From positions 1 to 47,485 of the forward strand of contig JALESO010000050.1 of assembly GCA_022781925.1 (NCBI GenBank): 47,485 nucleotides of DNA, given 5' to 3'. Below, piece after piece: positions 15,691-24,900 of the stretch. This DNA comes from Lachnospiraceae bacterium (GTDB lineage Bacteria > Bacillota > Clostridia > Lachnospirales > Lachnospiraceae). The position numbers and the translations under genes are program-made. Below the pieces are notes generated by a model that saw nothing but the letters and a program-made list of their open reading frames with translations, did no database searches and had not been told where the DNA came from. How positions within the stretch are numbered: the stretch's first letter is position 1; each line of letters starts with the position of its first letter.

Positions 15691-16290
15691 TTACAATTCA
15701 AAAATTGCAATCCGTTCCCTCGGATCATTCCCCGGGAACAAATCTCTGCAGTTGATCTCATCTACGAACATCAATTCATCCACCGTCATCATATAGGAAA
15801 TATTTTCATCCGTGGGATAGTAAAAAAATAATTTCATCTTTCGTGGATTTGCATAATAAGAATCCAGAATACGTCCCATGACTCTCTTCAAAAGTTCCAG
15901 TGAAAACGGATTGAAAAAATAACACCGGTCAACTGTTTCCGGCACCTCAAAGGTTTCCGCATTCGCCTGCACAAAATCCACCCGCCCGGAAGCCACTGAG
16001 TCTGCTTTGTTTTCCAGTGCACGTGCAAACACTCGCTCATCGTATTCAACACCCAAAGAATTGCATCTGGTCTGATACGACAAAAAGAAATCTACACGGC
16101 CTTTTCCGCATCCATAATCGATCACAGTATTTTCCTTGCGTATGTAACCGGAATTGGCCAGACGCTCCAACACACAATACGGTGTCGGCTCATACGGAAA
16201 TCTATGCTGATCGGAATGAGAATCATCCCGCCCCATCGTCCGGATATGTAAAAGCTTGTCCCATCTTGTTTCATTTTTATCTTCTCTCAT
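15691..16290 (-). CDS. class I SAM-dependent methyltransferase
   Basis: A 199-residue protein with motif I VIDYGCGKGRVDFF near 57-70, an acidic end of strand 2 (LGVEYDERVF) and a FFNPFSLELL motif IV. The NPF tripeptide recalls the NPPF/Y of N-methyltransferases, but Phe-Asn-Pro-Phe also occurs in small-molecule and protein methylases, so the substrate is open. It lies 19 bases downstream of the gene at 16310, probably in one transcript, and ends in a good terminator. Confidence 0.75.
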   Translation of the reverse strand: MREDKNETRWDKLLHIRTMGRDDSHSDQHRFPYEPTPYCVLERLANSGYIRKENTVIDYGCGKGRVDFFLSYQTRCNSLGVEYDERVFARALENKADSVASGRVDFVQANAETFEVPETVDRCYFFNPFSLELLKRVMGRILDSYYANPRKMKLFFYYPTDENISYMMTVDELMFVDEINCRDLFPGNDPRERIAIFEL

Positions 16291-16309
16291 AAGTTTGCTC
16301 CACTCATTT

Positions 16310-16726
16310 TTATATCGTTCGTAAATGATCCATTACGCGTTCTACCTGACGGATTGCTTCCGACACCTGATCTTTTGCCTTGTTGATCTTGTCCTGTACC
16401 ATCCAGTCTACAAAAAATCCATCGAAAAAGTAATCTGCAAAGGAAAGAAAACTTCCCACTTCAATATTCAGATCACAATTCATGCTGACATCCCGCAATT
16501 CCTTACTGAAATTCTTCAAATCATATTTTGCCTGATCCATATTACTCTGCGCCTGATCCATCTTGGAACGTTTCATCATTGTGGTGAAAAATCCGCCGCC
16601 CAGCATATCTACAATGCCCCAGTTTCCTGCGCTGTTCAGATTTTCCTTTGCTTCGCTCAGACTTCTTAATGCCCGATAACCTGCATCTATCGCTTCCTGT
16701 TTTTCTTTTTCCAGATCATATGCCAT
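16310..16726 (-). CDS. conserved helical hypothetical protein
   Basis: A 138-residue, fully helical protein. The core GNWGIVDMLGGGFFTTMMKR followed by SKMDQAQSNMDQAKYDLKNF and a C-terminal amphipathic helix (DKINKAKDQVSEAIRQVERV) suggests a helical hairpin with coiled-coil ends and a short hydrophobic Gly-rich turn. No signal peptide. I know it only as a recurring unknown family in Firmicutes; a membrane-stress or envelope role would be a guess. It is followed by the methyltransferase gene. Confidence 0.65.
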   Translation of the reverse strand: MAYDLEKEKQEAIDAGYRALRSLSEAKENLNSAGNWGIVDMLGGGFFTTMMKRSKMDQAQSNMDQAKYDLKNFSKELRDVSMNCDLNIEVGSFLSFADYFFDGFFVDWMVQDKINKAKDQVSEAIRQVERVMDHLRTI

Positions 16727-16818
16727 AATCGGTACTCCCTTCGTTCTCTGTCTTCTGTCTTTTCTGACTGTAACTTTAATCGCTTAACCTTATATATACT
16801 TTATATATTTATCTTTCC

Positions 16819-17031
16819 TTATCTTCTTGCCACCAATGAAATCAGTCCCAATACGATCAAAATCGGGAATGCAATGTAGAGCAGTCCGCCTGCTACCAAT
16901 GCGATCAAAATAATTGGTAAAAATACGACGGTGAGTACGATTTTTGAAATTCCCCATGCTGCTCTGATTCCGAAAACAAGCAGTTTTCCAAATAAGAATA
17001 ACATACAGATTCCAAATAATAACGTCAACAT
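16819..17031 (-). CDS. small membrane protein (70 aa)
   Basis: Start chosen at 17031 (MLTLLFGICMLFLFGKLL), since GAGG lies 4 bases before it, while the earlier ATG at 17055 has no ribosome site. The protein is almost all hydrophobic: one helix at 1-20 and a longer hydrophobic stretch (IVLTVVFLPIILIALVAGG) ending in Arg-Arg, so two to three membrane passes. No family recognised. It lies upstream of the helical protein at 16310 in the same direction. Confidence 0.6.
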   Translation of the reverse strand: MLTLLFGICMLFLFGKLLVFGIRAAWGISKIVLTVVFLPIILIALVAGGLLYIAFPILIVLGLISLVARR

Positions 17032-17276
17032 AATTCCTCTTTCTATCAGGTTCATGCCTGATGCATAAAATTGTATTAAAATTGTATTTCAAGCTTTTTC
17101 TTTTTATAAGCTTGCTGCCTCTTGATATTTCAAGTATAATATTTCCTGGTGTATTCGTACATACCGATTTCGGGGAAATAAATACTTCTATTTCCCCCTT
17201 TTAGGGAATTCTGCCCATAAAAGTACACCCGTCAGAAACATACAGATACAATTTACAGAAGGATCATAAAAATATT

Positions 17277-17792
17277 ATGGGAAAACAATCAAAACGTGAA
17301 AATAAAACCATTTATCAGTTATGCCGCGAAGAATGTGGTCTGACCCGTGATCGCGCCAGCGAACTGATGGACGGTGTCTCTGCCGCCCGCATTGAAAAAT
17401 TTGAATACGAACTTCAGGAGCCGACGCCATATGACATTCTGCAGATGGCAGACTGCTACAAGCGCCCGGATCTGTGCAATTATTACTGTTCACACAAATG
17501 TGCCATCGGAGACCGTTACGTCCCGGAAGTAGAAACTTCCGAACTTTCCAGTATCATTCTGGAAACAATCGCCTCCTTAAATGACATCAGCCCTCTGACA
17601 GACCGGCTGATCCAGATCACCCGGGATGGAAAGATCACGGACGATGAGATCAAGGACTTTGCGCTGATCAGCAAAAAGCTGAACGATATTTCTCTGGCCG
17701 TAGATGCCCTGAACCTCTGGGTGGACAAAACCGCCAGCGAGAATAATATCAATATCAAACTTCTGGAAGAAGAAATAAAGAAACTGCAATAA
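17277..17792 (+). CDS. small XRE-like regulator with Cys-containing core
   Basis: A 171-residue protein. The N-terminal half (TIYQLCREECGLTRDRASEL then RIEKFEYELQEPTPYDIL) reads like a helix-turn-helix of XRE type, used with a short Cys motif CNYYCSHKCAIG at about 62-73 that could bind metal. The C-terminal part is helical. It is common in Lachnospiraceae but has no clear known job. It ends exactly next to the stop codon of the convergent AraC gene, with no spacer. A dead relative lies at 7072-7410. Confidence 0.7.
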   Translation: MGKQSKRENKTIYQLCREECGLTRDRASELMDGVSAARIEKFEYELQEPTPYDILQMADCYKRPDLCNYYCSHKCAIGDRYVPEVETSELSSIILETIASLNDISPLTDRLIQITRDGKITDDEIKDFALISKKLNDISLAVDALNLWVDKTASENNINIKLLEEEIKKLQ

Positions 17793-18632
17793 TTATACCT
17801 CTTTTTGCGGAATCCGTTTCCGATAAGTATCCGGTGTCATTCCCTGATGTTTCCGGAAGACGCTTCCAAAATAGCTGGGACTTTCAAATCCACATTGCTT
17901 TGAAATCTCAGCTACCGTTTTTTCCGGAAAACAATTCAGCATGACGCAGGCATTCATGATCCGGATATCGCACAGCACCTGCATGATCGTCTTATGCATC
18001 TTCTTTTTGAAATAAGAACACATATACTCTTTGCTCCATCCGGTAACGCTGCTCAATTCATCCAGCGTAATGGCACGATAAAATTCCTTCTGCAGATAGC
18101 TGATGATTTTTTCTATCGTCTCGTCTGTCACAGACATCTTTCCTACATCAATCCAGTCCATATGTTCAAACAGTTCCAGCAGACAGGCATAACACATTTT
18201 TGAAAGTTCCTTGGCATTCCTCTCACCATATTTCTCAATGTATTCGTAAATCTCCGTTAATTCCTTCAGGAATTCTGTATCTGCTGCCACCTGAAATGCA
18301 CCCGATGTTGTCAGTCCACAGGATTCCAGCAGTGATTCACAGATATTTCCCTGAAATCCCAGATAACTCACCTGCCAGTCTTTGCTGATTCCATAATAAC
18401 TGTGTGGCACATTTGGCTGCAGAAAAAAGCCACTTCCGGATTCAATCCGATATGTTTCCTCCCCGATGGTCAATTCTCCCTCGCCTGAAGTACCGTAAAA
18501 CACCTGATATATTGGAAGTCCATGCGGTCGCACGATCGGATGCTGATGCTCCATCAGGCCTATCGTACTGACTGACAGCGGATATCCCCTTTTCCATATC
18601 ATATGTTCCGTTGTTTTCAAAATCGATTTCAT
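17793..18632 (-). CDS. AraC-family transcriptional regulator
   Basis: A 279-residue regulator. The N-terminal cupin-like sensor has GEGELTIGEETYRIESGSGF, FLQPNVPHSYYG, typical of sugar-sensing AraC proteins. The C-terminal pair of helix-turn-helix motifs runs from TLDELSSVTGWSKEYMCSYF to VAEISKQCGFESPSYFGSVF, ending with the HQGMTPDTYRKR signature. I start at 18632 because GGAGG lies 6 bases upstream of that ATG; the ATG at 18656 lacks a site. It is divergent from a sugar-ABC permease (128 bases), which it probably controls. Confidence 0.88.
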   Translation of the reverse strand: MKSILKTTEHMIWKRGYPLSVSTIGLMEHQHPIVRPHGLPIYQVFYGTSGEGELTIGEETYRIESGSGFFLQPNVPHSYYGISKDWQVSYLGFQGNICESLLESCGLTTSGAFQVAADTEFLKELTEIYEYIEKYGERNAKELSKMCYACLLELFEHMDWIDVGKMSVTDETIEKIISYLQKEFYRAITLDELSSVTGWSKEYMCSYFKKKMHKTIMQVLCDIRIMNACVMLNCFPEKTVAEISKQCGFESPSYFGSVFRKHQGMTPDTYRKRIPQKEV

Positions 18633-18760
18633 CGCATGCCTCCAGAGAAAACACAATTTTTCTCTTTATCTTAATTTTATTATATAAATATTATTATATT
18701 ATTATATACAACATACTTCAAACATTTTATACTAAATATCGGAAATGAGGTTTATGAAAT

Positions 18761-19552
18761 ATGAATAAAATTTGTAAAAAAATTGGAGCTTATCTGATTC
18801 TGATAATTGCTTCTTTTTGCTTTTTACTGCCATTTTATCCGCTGCTCTGCAGTGCCAGTGGCGGTAATATTTCAATGTCAGACGGACTGGTCCTTCCGGG
18901 GCCGGATCTGTGGAAAAACATCTATATAATCCTGACTGAAACAAAATTTCTGAGTTCTCTCTGGTTTACACTCCGTTACACCGTCCTGCAGACAATACTG
19001 ACCCTGTTGATTTGTGGTCTGGCTGGTTTTGCCTTTGAAATTTACCAGGATAAATACAAAGATATTTTATTTAAAATCGTACTTTTTGCCATTATGATCT
19101 CCATCACGCCACTGATGGTTCCACTCTATCAGCTATATATGCGTTGGGGGATAATTGACACGATGTGGGGATTGATGGCACCTTTTATCGCTTCACCACT
19201 GATTATTATGATTTTCCGACAGAACTCAAGAGGTTTTCCTTATGAACTCATTGAAGCCGCCCGATTGGACGGCGTAAGTGAACTTGGTATCTTCTTTCGG
19301 ATTTACCTGCCCTGCATGAAAGGTACGTTTTCCTGCGGTACCATCATTGCATTTTTAAATGCGTGGAACTCCTATCAGTGGCCACATCTGATCATGTACG
19401 ATGAACACAAAATACCAATGACGGTATTTCTGACTCTTGGTATGAACGGCAACAATATGACAGTTGTACTGATGAGCATGCTCCCATCCATCATCGTATT
19501 TTTCATCTTCCAGAAATTCTTCGTGGAAGGTATGAATGGAGCATTGAAATAA
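18761..19552 (+). CDS. carbohydrate ABC transporter permease (MalG/UgpE type), orphan
   Basis: A 263-residue inner-membrane permease with about six helices. The EAA loop is EAARLDGVSELGIFFRIYLP, and the C-terminal PSIIVFFIFQKFFVEG is typical of MalG-type subunits. Such permeases need a second permease, a solute-binding protein and an ATPase; none lies next to it, and a strong terminator follows straight after the stop. The AraC regulator is divergent. It may be the last survivor of a deleted sugar operon, or it may pair with subunits elsewhere. Confidence 0.85.
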   Translation: MNKICKKIGAYLILIIASFCFLLPFYPLLCSASGGNISMSDGLVLPGPDLWKNIYIILTETKFLSSLWFTLRYTVLQTILTLLICGLAGFAFEIYQDKYKDILFKIVLFAIMISITPLMVPLYQLYMRWGIIDTMWGLMAPFIASPLIIMIFRQNSRGFPYELIEAARLDGVSELGIFFRIYLPCMKGTFSCGTIIAFLNAWNSYQWPHLIMYDEHKIPMTVFLTLGMNGNNMTVVLMSMLPSIIVFFIFQKFFVEGMNGALK

Positions 19553-19564
19553 TGGATAGCATAA

Positions 19565-19628
19565 AAACCTTCCAAAGACAGATTCGATGCATAGTTACCA
19601 CCACATCAGATCTGTCTTTGGAAGGTTT
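19565..19628. terminator. 19-bp perfect hairpin terminator between permease and nhaC
   Basis: Bases 19565-19583 and 19610-19628 are perfect reverse complements (AAACCTTCCAAAGACAGAT). The tail is only weakly T-rich. It lies between two convergent genes and probably ends both. The rest of the gap to 19736 shows no gene. Confidence 0.65.
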
Positions 19629-19736
19629 CTTAGTTTAGTATGATATAAAATTTTCAACTATCATATTTTTATGTATTCTGCGGCCAACCCACTTCACAGT
19701 TTACACATATCTTCTGACTCATAGAATCCGTTTTTG

Positions 19737-21389
19737 TTAAATATCTTCTCTGCCATATTTTTTCCGCAAAACCAGTAACAGCAGAATCATCAGCACAATA
19801 CAGATTGGCAGTGCTACCCATGCTGCACTCAACAGACCAACTGCATTAAATATACCCATGATCGCATATCCGACACAACAGATTGCCGCTACGGTTATTG
19901 CATATGGAATCTGTGTGGTTACATGGTTAATATGGTGACAATGTCCACCGGCGGATGCCATAATCGTCGTATCAGAAATCGGTGAACAGTGGTCGCCACA
20001 TACCGCACCTGCCAGGCAGGCTGAGATAGAGATAACCATCATCGTTCCTGACGGGAATACACTGATAACGATTGGAATCAAGATTCCGAATGTTCCCCAG
20101 GAAGTTCCTGTTGCAAATGCCAGACCTGCTGCCACCGCAAAGATGATCACCGGCAGGAAGCCCTGCAGAGAGTTTGCGGAACCAGCTACCATATTTGCCA
20201 CAAACACGTTTGCACCAAGAAGATTGGTCATGCCGGACAGTGTCCATGCAAAAGACAGGATTAAAATTGGCGCGATCATCGCTTTAAATCCTTCCGGAAT
20301 ACACTCAGCAAATCCCTGGAATGAGATAACATCCCGAAGCATGTAATATACAAACGTAAATGCAAGTGCAATAAATCCACCAATTACCAGACCAACAGAT
20401 GCCGAAGAATCTGAAAATGCAGTGATAAAATCCACACCCTCAAAGAATCCACCGGTATAGATCATACCGATAATACAGCCTGCGATCAGCACAACAACCG
20501 GAAGTACCAGATCAAGCACGATACCTTTGCTATCCTCCACATGCTCATCTGTTTCATCATACGGACGCTCCGGTGTGGTAAACAGATCTCCTTTGATGGC
20601 ATTTAATTCATGGGTACGCATCGGGCCATAATCCACACGGAACACCACAAGCCCAATGATCATGATCAGTGTCAGGATCGCATATAAGTTGTACGGAATC
20701 GTCTGTAAAAATACAGAAAATCCGTTAATTCCGGAATCTTCCGGTACAGAAGAAGTAACCGCTGCCGCCCAGGAGCTGATCGGTGCAATGATACATACCG
20801 GAGCCGCTGTGGCATCAATAATATAGGAAAGTTTTGCTCTGGACACTTTGTGGGTATCCGTTAACGGACGCATAACACTTCCTACTGTCAGACAGTTAAA
20901 ATAATCATCCACAAAGATCAAAATACCAAGGACCATCGTGGCAAGCTGTGCACCGATTCTTGTTTTGATCCGCTTGGAGGCCCATTTACCAAAAGCAGCC
21001 GAACCACCTGCTTTGTTCATCAACGCAACCAAAATACCAAGCATAACAAGGAAAATCAGGATACCGATATTTCCGCCATTTGCCAGCTTGTATACCATTC
21101 CGCCTTCTTCGTTGAAAAACATCGTATTCATCATCAGTTCCAGATTACCGTTACTGTACAGCAGCGCACCTACGACAATTCCGGTAAACAGCGAAGAATA
21201 CACTTCTTTCGTGATCAGTGCCAGTCCAATGGCTACCACTGGTGGCAGTAAAGCAAATACCGTCGCATATGCCCCGCTGGTGTAATTCTCTGGATCGGCA
21301 ATTTTGCCCGGTGTCACCACTGACACACCGATCAGTACAGCGATCACTACCAACAGACAGATCACTACCACGTTTTTTCTTTTTCGCAT
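19737..21389 (-). CDS. NhaC-family Na+/H+ antiporter
   Basis: A 550-residue membrane protein with about 11-13 helices. Marks: GIVVGALLYSNGN near the N-terminus, FVDDYFNCLTVGSVMRPLTD with charged residues inside a helix, APISSWAAAV, ATGTSWGTFGILIPI and CGDHCSPISDTTIMASAGG, the conserved NhaC-type core. It probably exchanges Na+ for H+; relatives exchange amino acids or organic acids. I start at 21389 (MRKRKNVVV), with GGAAGG a suitable distance before; a longer frame upstream has no membrane or family signal. The preceding gene, Sfp-like, ends 99 bases before. Confidence 0.88.
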   Translation of the reverse strand: MRKRKNVVVICLLVVIAVLIGVSVVTPGKIADPENYTSGAYATVFALLPPVVAIGLALITKEVYSSLFTGIVVGALLYSNGNLELMMNTMFFNEEGGMVYKLANGGNIGILIFLVMLGILVALMNKAGGSAAFGKWASKRIKTRIGAQLATMVLGILIFVDDYFNCLTVGSVMRPLTDTHKVSRAKLSYIIDATAAPVCIIAPISSWAAAVTSSVPEDSGINGFSVFLQTIPYNLYAILTLIMIIGLVVFRVDYGPMRTHELNAIKGDLFTTPERPYDETDEHVEDSKGIVLDLVLPVVVLIAGCIIGMIYTGGFFEGVDFITAFSDSSASVGLVIGGFIALAFTFVYYMLRDVISFQGFAECIPEGFKAMIAPILILSFAWTLSGMTNLLGANVFVANMVAGSANSLQGFLPVIIFAVAAGLAFATGTSWGTFGILIPIVISVFPSGTMMVISISACLAGAVCGDHCSPISDTTIMASAGGHCHHINHVTTQIPYAITVAAICCVGYAIMGIFNAVGLLSAAWVALPICIVLMILLLLVLRKKYGREDI

Positions 21390-21488
21390 ACCTAAACACC
21401 TTCCTTTCTTTGTTTCCCCACAGCCATATCCGTCTGAGAACCGATGGAATTTTATCTTTGTCTCCATCCATTGCCCCCGCATTCCTTC

Positions 21489-22046
21489 TCAATCTTCAAG
21501 CTTCTGCAGAGAAAAACCCCGCCTATGTTTCGTTGTGACTACCATATGGCAGTCTCGATGAAAAGCCACAAACTGCTGGCAAACATCTTCTTCTCCAGTC
21601 AGAACACCTGCCGGACTTATGACAGAGAAATAATCCATCCCCTGTACCAGTCCGACACCTGTATATTTTACATAACTTTCTTTGTATGCCCATAATTTGC
21701 AAAATTGCGCATATCCGTTTTTCTCCAGCCATGCCACCTCCAGCGGATGAAAAAACCGTCTGGCCAGACGTTCTGCCCGACAGTCCTGCTCCTGCTGGAT
21801 ATCCAGTCCGACTTCTTCCCTGCCGACTGCACAGGTCCACCAGTCTCCGCTGTGTGAAATGGAAAAACAGATATTTTCTGCATTTTGAAACCGGGGCTTC
21901 TGATTGCGGTCAGCAGCTTTCAGTATCAGTTTTTCCGGAAGCGGTAAGGCATTCTTCCGCGCATACTGACGTACTGCCTGTTCTAAAAGTGCATGGGAAT
22001 TTTTCTCCTTCTCATTCCACTTCTGATAATAAATCTCTATATCCAT
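21489..22046 (-). CDS. 4'-phosphopantetheinyl transferase, Sfp type
   Basis: A 185-residue protein with the two signatures of the Sfp/AcpT superfamily: GLDIQQEQD (usual G-[IV]-D-[IV]) for Mg2+ binding and FCKLWAYKESYVKYTGVGL (W-x-x-K-E-[SA]). NICFSISHSGDWWTCAV is the substrate/CoA strand. It activates carrier proteins by moving the phosphopantetheine arm from CoA. No carrier protein, NRPS or PKS gene lies next to it, so its client is elsewhere. The length is a little short but complete. Confidence 0.85.
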   Translation of the reverse strand: MDIEIYYQKWNEKEKNSHALLEQAVRQYARKNALPLPEKLILKAADRNQKPRFQNAENICFSISHSGDWWTCAVGREEVGLDIQQEQDCRAERLARRFFHPLEVAWLEKNGYAQFCKLWAYKESYVKYTGVGLVQGMDYFSVISPAGVLTGEEDVCQQFVAFHRDCHMVVTTKHRRGFSLQKLED

Positions 22047-22110
22047 ATGTACTTATTATGTCGCTTCTTAGTTACTGTTTAGTAACTGGTTTTGTGTTCA
22101 CATTATAACA

Positions 22111-23295
22111 CTATTTCTGGTATTTGTCATATAGTTTTTTAAATGCAGGCACACTTCTTTTTGCGACCTCTGCCGGCACACAGTAAGACACACGTACCCA
22201 GCCCGATCCGTAGAAGGCAGTACCCGGTGCCATCAGGATTTTCTCTTCTTTTGCGCGCTCGCAGAACTTTGTATCATCCTCTTCCAGTGCTTTTACAAAG
22301 AGGTAAAAAGCTCCGTCCGGATGGATACAGGTGTATCCGATCTCTGTCAGTGCATTGTACAGAATGTCCCTTGTCTCCTGATAAATACTGATGTCCACAG
22401 ACGCATCCACACATTTCAGCAGCATTTTCTGCTGAAGAGACGGTGCATTGACATAGCCCAGATAACGCATGGAAGCTGTCATTCCTGCGATCAGATCTTC
22501 ATAATCCTGTACGCATGGCTCCATAGCGATATAACCGATACGCTCACCCGGGATGGACAGTGCCTTGCTGTAAGAATATACCACGATGTTATTCTCGTAG
22601 TAATGGGTCAGATACGGTACTTCAATATCGTATGCCAGTTTACGGTACGGCTCATCGGAAACCAGATAGATCGGATGGCCATATTCCTCCTGCTTTTTCT
22701 TCAGGATATCTGTCACCATACGGATGGACTCTTCGGTGTAGACTGCACCCGTCGGGTTATTCGGTGTGTTGATCAGCACAAATCTGGTCTTCGGTGACAG
22801 TGCTGCCTCGAAAGTCTCCGGATCCGGCTGTAATGTTTCCATGTTGCACAGTGCCGGTACGAGTTTGCCGTACATGGTCTCCACATAGCTTTTGTACTCC
22901 CAGAAATAAGGTGCAAACGTAACGACTTCATCGCCATCATCCAGCAGAGAGTTGGCAATCACTACGATAGCTGCTGCCGCACCGCTGGTCATAATGATGC
23001 CCTGCTCGGTATAATGACAGTCATATTTTCCATTTAAGTAATTTGCGATGTGTCTGCGTACTTCCGGATGTCCCACATTAGCCGGATAGCCGTGCAGTGC
23101 CAGCGGTTTTTCTGTATCCAGGATCTCTTTCATGGCCTCGTTTACTGCTGCAGGCGGCTCCACGCTCGGATTACCGATGGTAAAATTAAAAATATTCTCT
23201 GCTCCGTAAATGGCAGCCAGTTTTTTACCTTCCTCAAAAATATCACGGATGCAAATGGATGAATCCAGTGATGCTCTTAATCGTTTTGATATCAT
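22111..23295 (-). CDS. pyridoxal-phosphate aminotransferase, class I/II
   Basis: A 394-residue fold-type I aminotransferase. Seen are FNFTIGNPSVEPP near the N-terminus, NTPNNPTGAVYTEESI, DEPYRKLAYD, and the PLP lysine in SYSKALSIPGERIGYIA. The family covers aspartate and aromatic aminotransferases; the exact amino donor is open. It is divergent from a GntR regulator (274 bases). The C-terminal half is complete, with GSGWVRVSYCVP binding the carboxylate of the substrate. Confidence 0.88.
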   Translation of the reverse strand: MISKRLRASLDSSICIRDIFEEGKKLAAIYGAENIFNFTIGNPSVEPPAAVNEAMKEILDTEKPLALHGYPANVGHPEVRRHIANYLNGKYDCHYTEQGIIMTSGAAAAIVVIANSLLDDGDEVVTFAPYFWEYKSYVETMYGKLVPALCNMETLQPDPETFEAALSPKTRFVLINTPNNPTGAVYTEESIRMVTDILKKKQEEYGHPIYLVSDEPYRKLAYDIEVPYLTHYYENNIVVYSYSKALSIPGERIGYIAMEPCVQDYEDLIAGMTASMRYLGYVNAPSLQQKMLLKCVDASVDISIYQETRDILYNALTEIGYTCIHPDGAFYLFVKALEEDDTKFCERAKEEKILMAPGTAFYGSGWVRVSYCVPAEVAKRSVPAFKKLYDKYQK

Positions 23296-23569
23296 GATCT
23301 ATATCCTCCAAATCCCCTGTTCTTTTTCACGTCAACGCTTTAAATCGTTATACTTTTTATATATTAGCACACTTCATAGTAAAAAAAAAGGTTTCTTTAC
23401 ATCCAATTAGTTTTTTGCTATACTTTTTACAGAGCAGAACTCAACACACCATTTGTATACCACTGGTTACCATGTGTGTCTGAAGTCTCGGAATAAGATC
23501 ACTCCACCGTTCCAGGACGTGATCAGAAGATGCAGGGATTTTTATATTTTTTGAAACAGGAGAAGGTAC
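23296..23569. other. divergent intergenic region, no gene
   Basis: Lies between the aminotransferase and the GntR gene. It holds AT-rich stretches suitable for promoters, but I cannot assign -35/-10 pairs with confidence. An A9 tract is at about 23382-23390. Confidence 0.5.
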
Positions 23570-24262
23570 ATGACAAATCAGGAAACAAGCAAATACGATG
23601 CGCTGAATCAGCCATCCGAAAATAAACAACAGCAGGCTTATCAACAGATCAAGCAGGATATACTGAATAATACTTATCCGGAGGGAACCGTCATGGTAGA
23701 ACGCAAACTGTGCGATATTTACCATGTCAGCCGTTCACCGATCCGCAATGCCCTTCAGCAGCTGACACACGAAGGTCTGCTGTCCTTTGTTCCGGGCAAG
23801 GGAACCGTGGTGGCATCTTTTACTACGGAAGACATTCTGGAAGTGTATGATCTGATCGAACTGCTGCAGGTCTATGCCGTAGCAGCATTTCTCAACAAAT
23901 ATAATGAGCAGGCAGTCAATGCCATGGAAACTGCGCTTCAGAACATGGAGAAATCACTGAGTGAACACGACGTCTTCCAGTGTACCCGCTGGGATCAGAA
24001 ATTCCATGAACTTCTGATCGGTTATGCCGGTAACAAACGTCTGGAAACAATTTATGACCAGTTGGACTGTCAGCAGATGCTGTTCATCTCCACCATTCTG
24101 GATGATACCGAACGTGCCAGCCAGTCTTTTGCAGAACACTCTGCCATTCTGGCTGCCATAAAGGAAAAAGATGTGCAGACGGCGCAGGACTGCATCCGGA
24201 AGCATTATTATCATATCAAACAATACTATATCAACAAACTGCTTAGCAGAATTCATATTTAA
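23570..24262 (+). CDS. GntR-family regulator, FadR/FCD type
   Basis: A 230-residue regulator. The winged helix (YQQIKQDILNNTYPEGTVM, then VSRSPIRNALQQLTHEGLLS) is at about 22-85. The FCD effector domain follows, with VYDLIELLQVYAVAAFL and likely metal-binding residues in RWDQKFHELLIGYAGN and AEHSAILAAIKEKD. Such regulators sense organic acids, amino acids or sugars. The divergent aminotransferase may be its target. The YqeY gene follows 20 bases later. Confidence 0.88.
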   Translation: MTNQETSKYDALNQPSENKQQQAYQQIKQDILNNTYPEGTVMVERKLCDIYHVSRSPIRNALQQLTHEGLLSFVPGKGTVVASFTTEDILEVYDLIELLQVYAVAAFLNKYNEQAVNAMETALQNMEKSLSEHDVFQCTRWDQKFHELLIGYAGNKRLETIYDQLDCQQMLFISTILDDTERASQSFAEHSAILAAIKEKDVQTAQDCIRKHYYHIKQYYINKLLSRIHI

Positions 24263-24282
24263 TTTCAGGAGGTACTATCATT

Positions 24283-24720
24283 ATGGAATTACAGACATTA
24301 CAAAAAGACATGATCGCAGCGATGAAGGCAAAAGACAAAGTCCGCAAAGATGCTATCTCTTCCCTGGTATCAGCAGTCAAAAAAGTGGCTATCGATGAGG
24401 GCTGCAGAGATGATATCAAACCGGAACTTGTTGATCGTGTGATCTTAAAAGAATTAAAGAGTGTCAAAGAACAGGTGGATACCTGCCCGGCAGACCGTAC
24501 AGATCTGAAAGAAGAATATCAGGCACGCTATGACATCATCAACGAATATGCACCGAAACTTCTGTCTGCAGAAGAAGTAAAAGTCATTCTGACCGAGCGT
24601 TTCGCCGATGTCCTTGCTACCAAGAACAAAGGCCAGATCATGAAAGCAGTCATGGCTGAATTAAAAGGAAAAGCAGACGGCAAAGTTATCAATCAGGTCG
24701 TTGCTGAACTCTGCAAATAA
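24283..24720 (+). CDS. GatB/YqeY domain protein
   Basis: A 145-residue YqeY-type protein (start MELQTLQKDMIAAMKAKDK, with YDIINEYAPKLLSAEEV and KGQIMKAVMAELKGKADGKV). The family matches the C-terminal domain of the GatB amidotransferase subunit and is thought to bind tRNA or act in cell growth; no catalytic function is known. AGGAGG lies before the ATG. Two hairpin terminators follow. Confidence 0.88.
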   Translation: MELQTLQKDMIAAMKAKDKVRKDAISSLVSAVKKVAIDEGCRDDIKPELVDRVILKELKSVKEQVDTCPADRTDLKEEYQARYDIINEYAPKLLSAEEVKVILTERFADVLATKNKGQIMKAVMAELKGKADGKVINQVVAELCK

Positions 24721-24749
24721 ACTTTTTTGAATGTTCTTATAAGAATTTC

Positions 24750-24793
24750 ATCCCCGGCTCACACCATTATCCAGATGTGCGTCGGGGATTTTT
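24750..24793 (+). terminator. rho-independent terminator of yqeY
   Basis: ATCCCCG (24750-24756) pairs with CGGGGAT (24783-24789), with further pairing between CACAC and GTGTG-like bases inside, followed by a T5 run. Confidence 0.85.
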
Positions 24794-24827
24794 CACAAAA
24801 GTGTGTTATCAAGAATGTGTGCTGAAA

Positions 24828-24863
24828 AAACTCCTCCGGAATTCTTACCTTCCAGAGGAGTTT
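24828..24863 (-). terminator. terminator of the NlpC/P60 gene
   Basis: AAACTCCTC (24828-24836) and GAGGAGTTT (24855-24863) are complementary. On the minus strand the stem is followed by a T6 run, so it ends the hydrolase gene. It may also act on the plus strand as a second stop for yqeY. Confidence 0.75.
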
Positions 24864-24900
24864 CTATTTTCTCTTATTTCAATCAAATCCAATCAACAGA

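Noticed and set aside
21390-21488. Possible riboswitch in the 99-base gap before nhaC
   Set aside because: I looked for fluoride and similar class signatures and saw none; only the ribosome site is clear.
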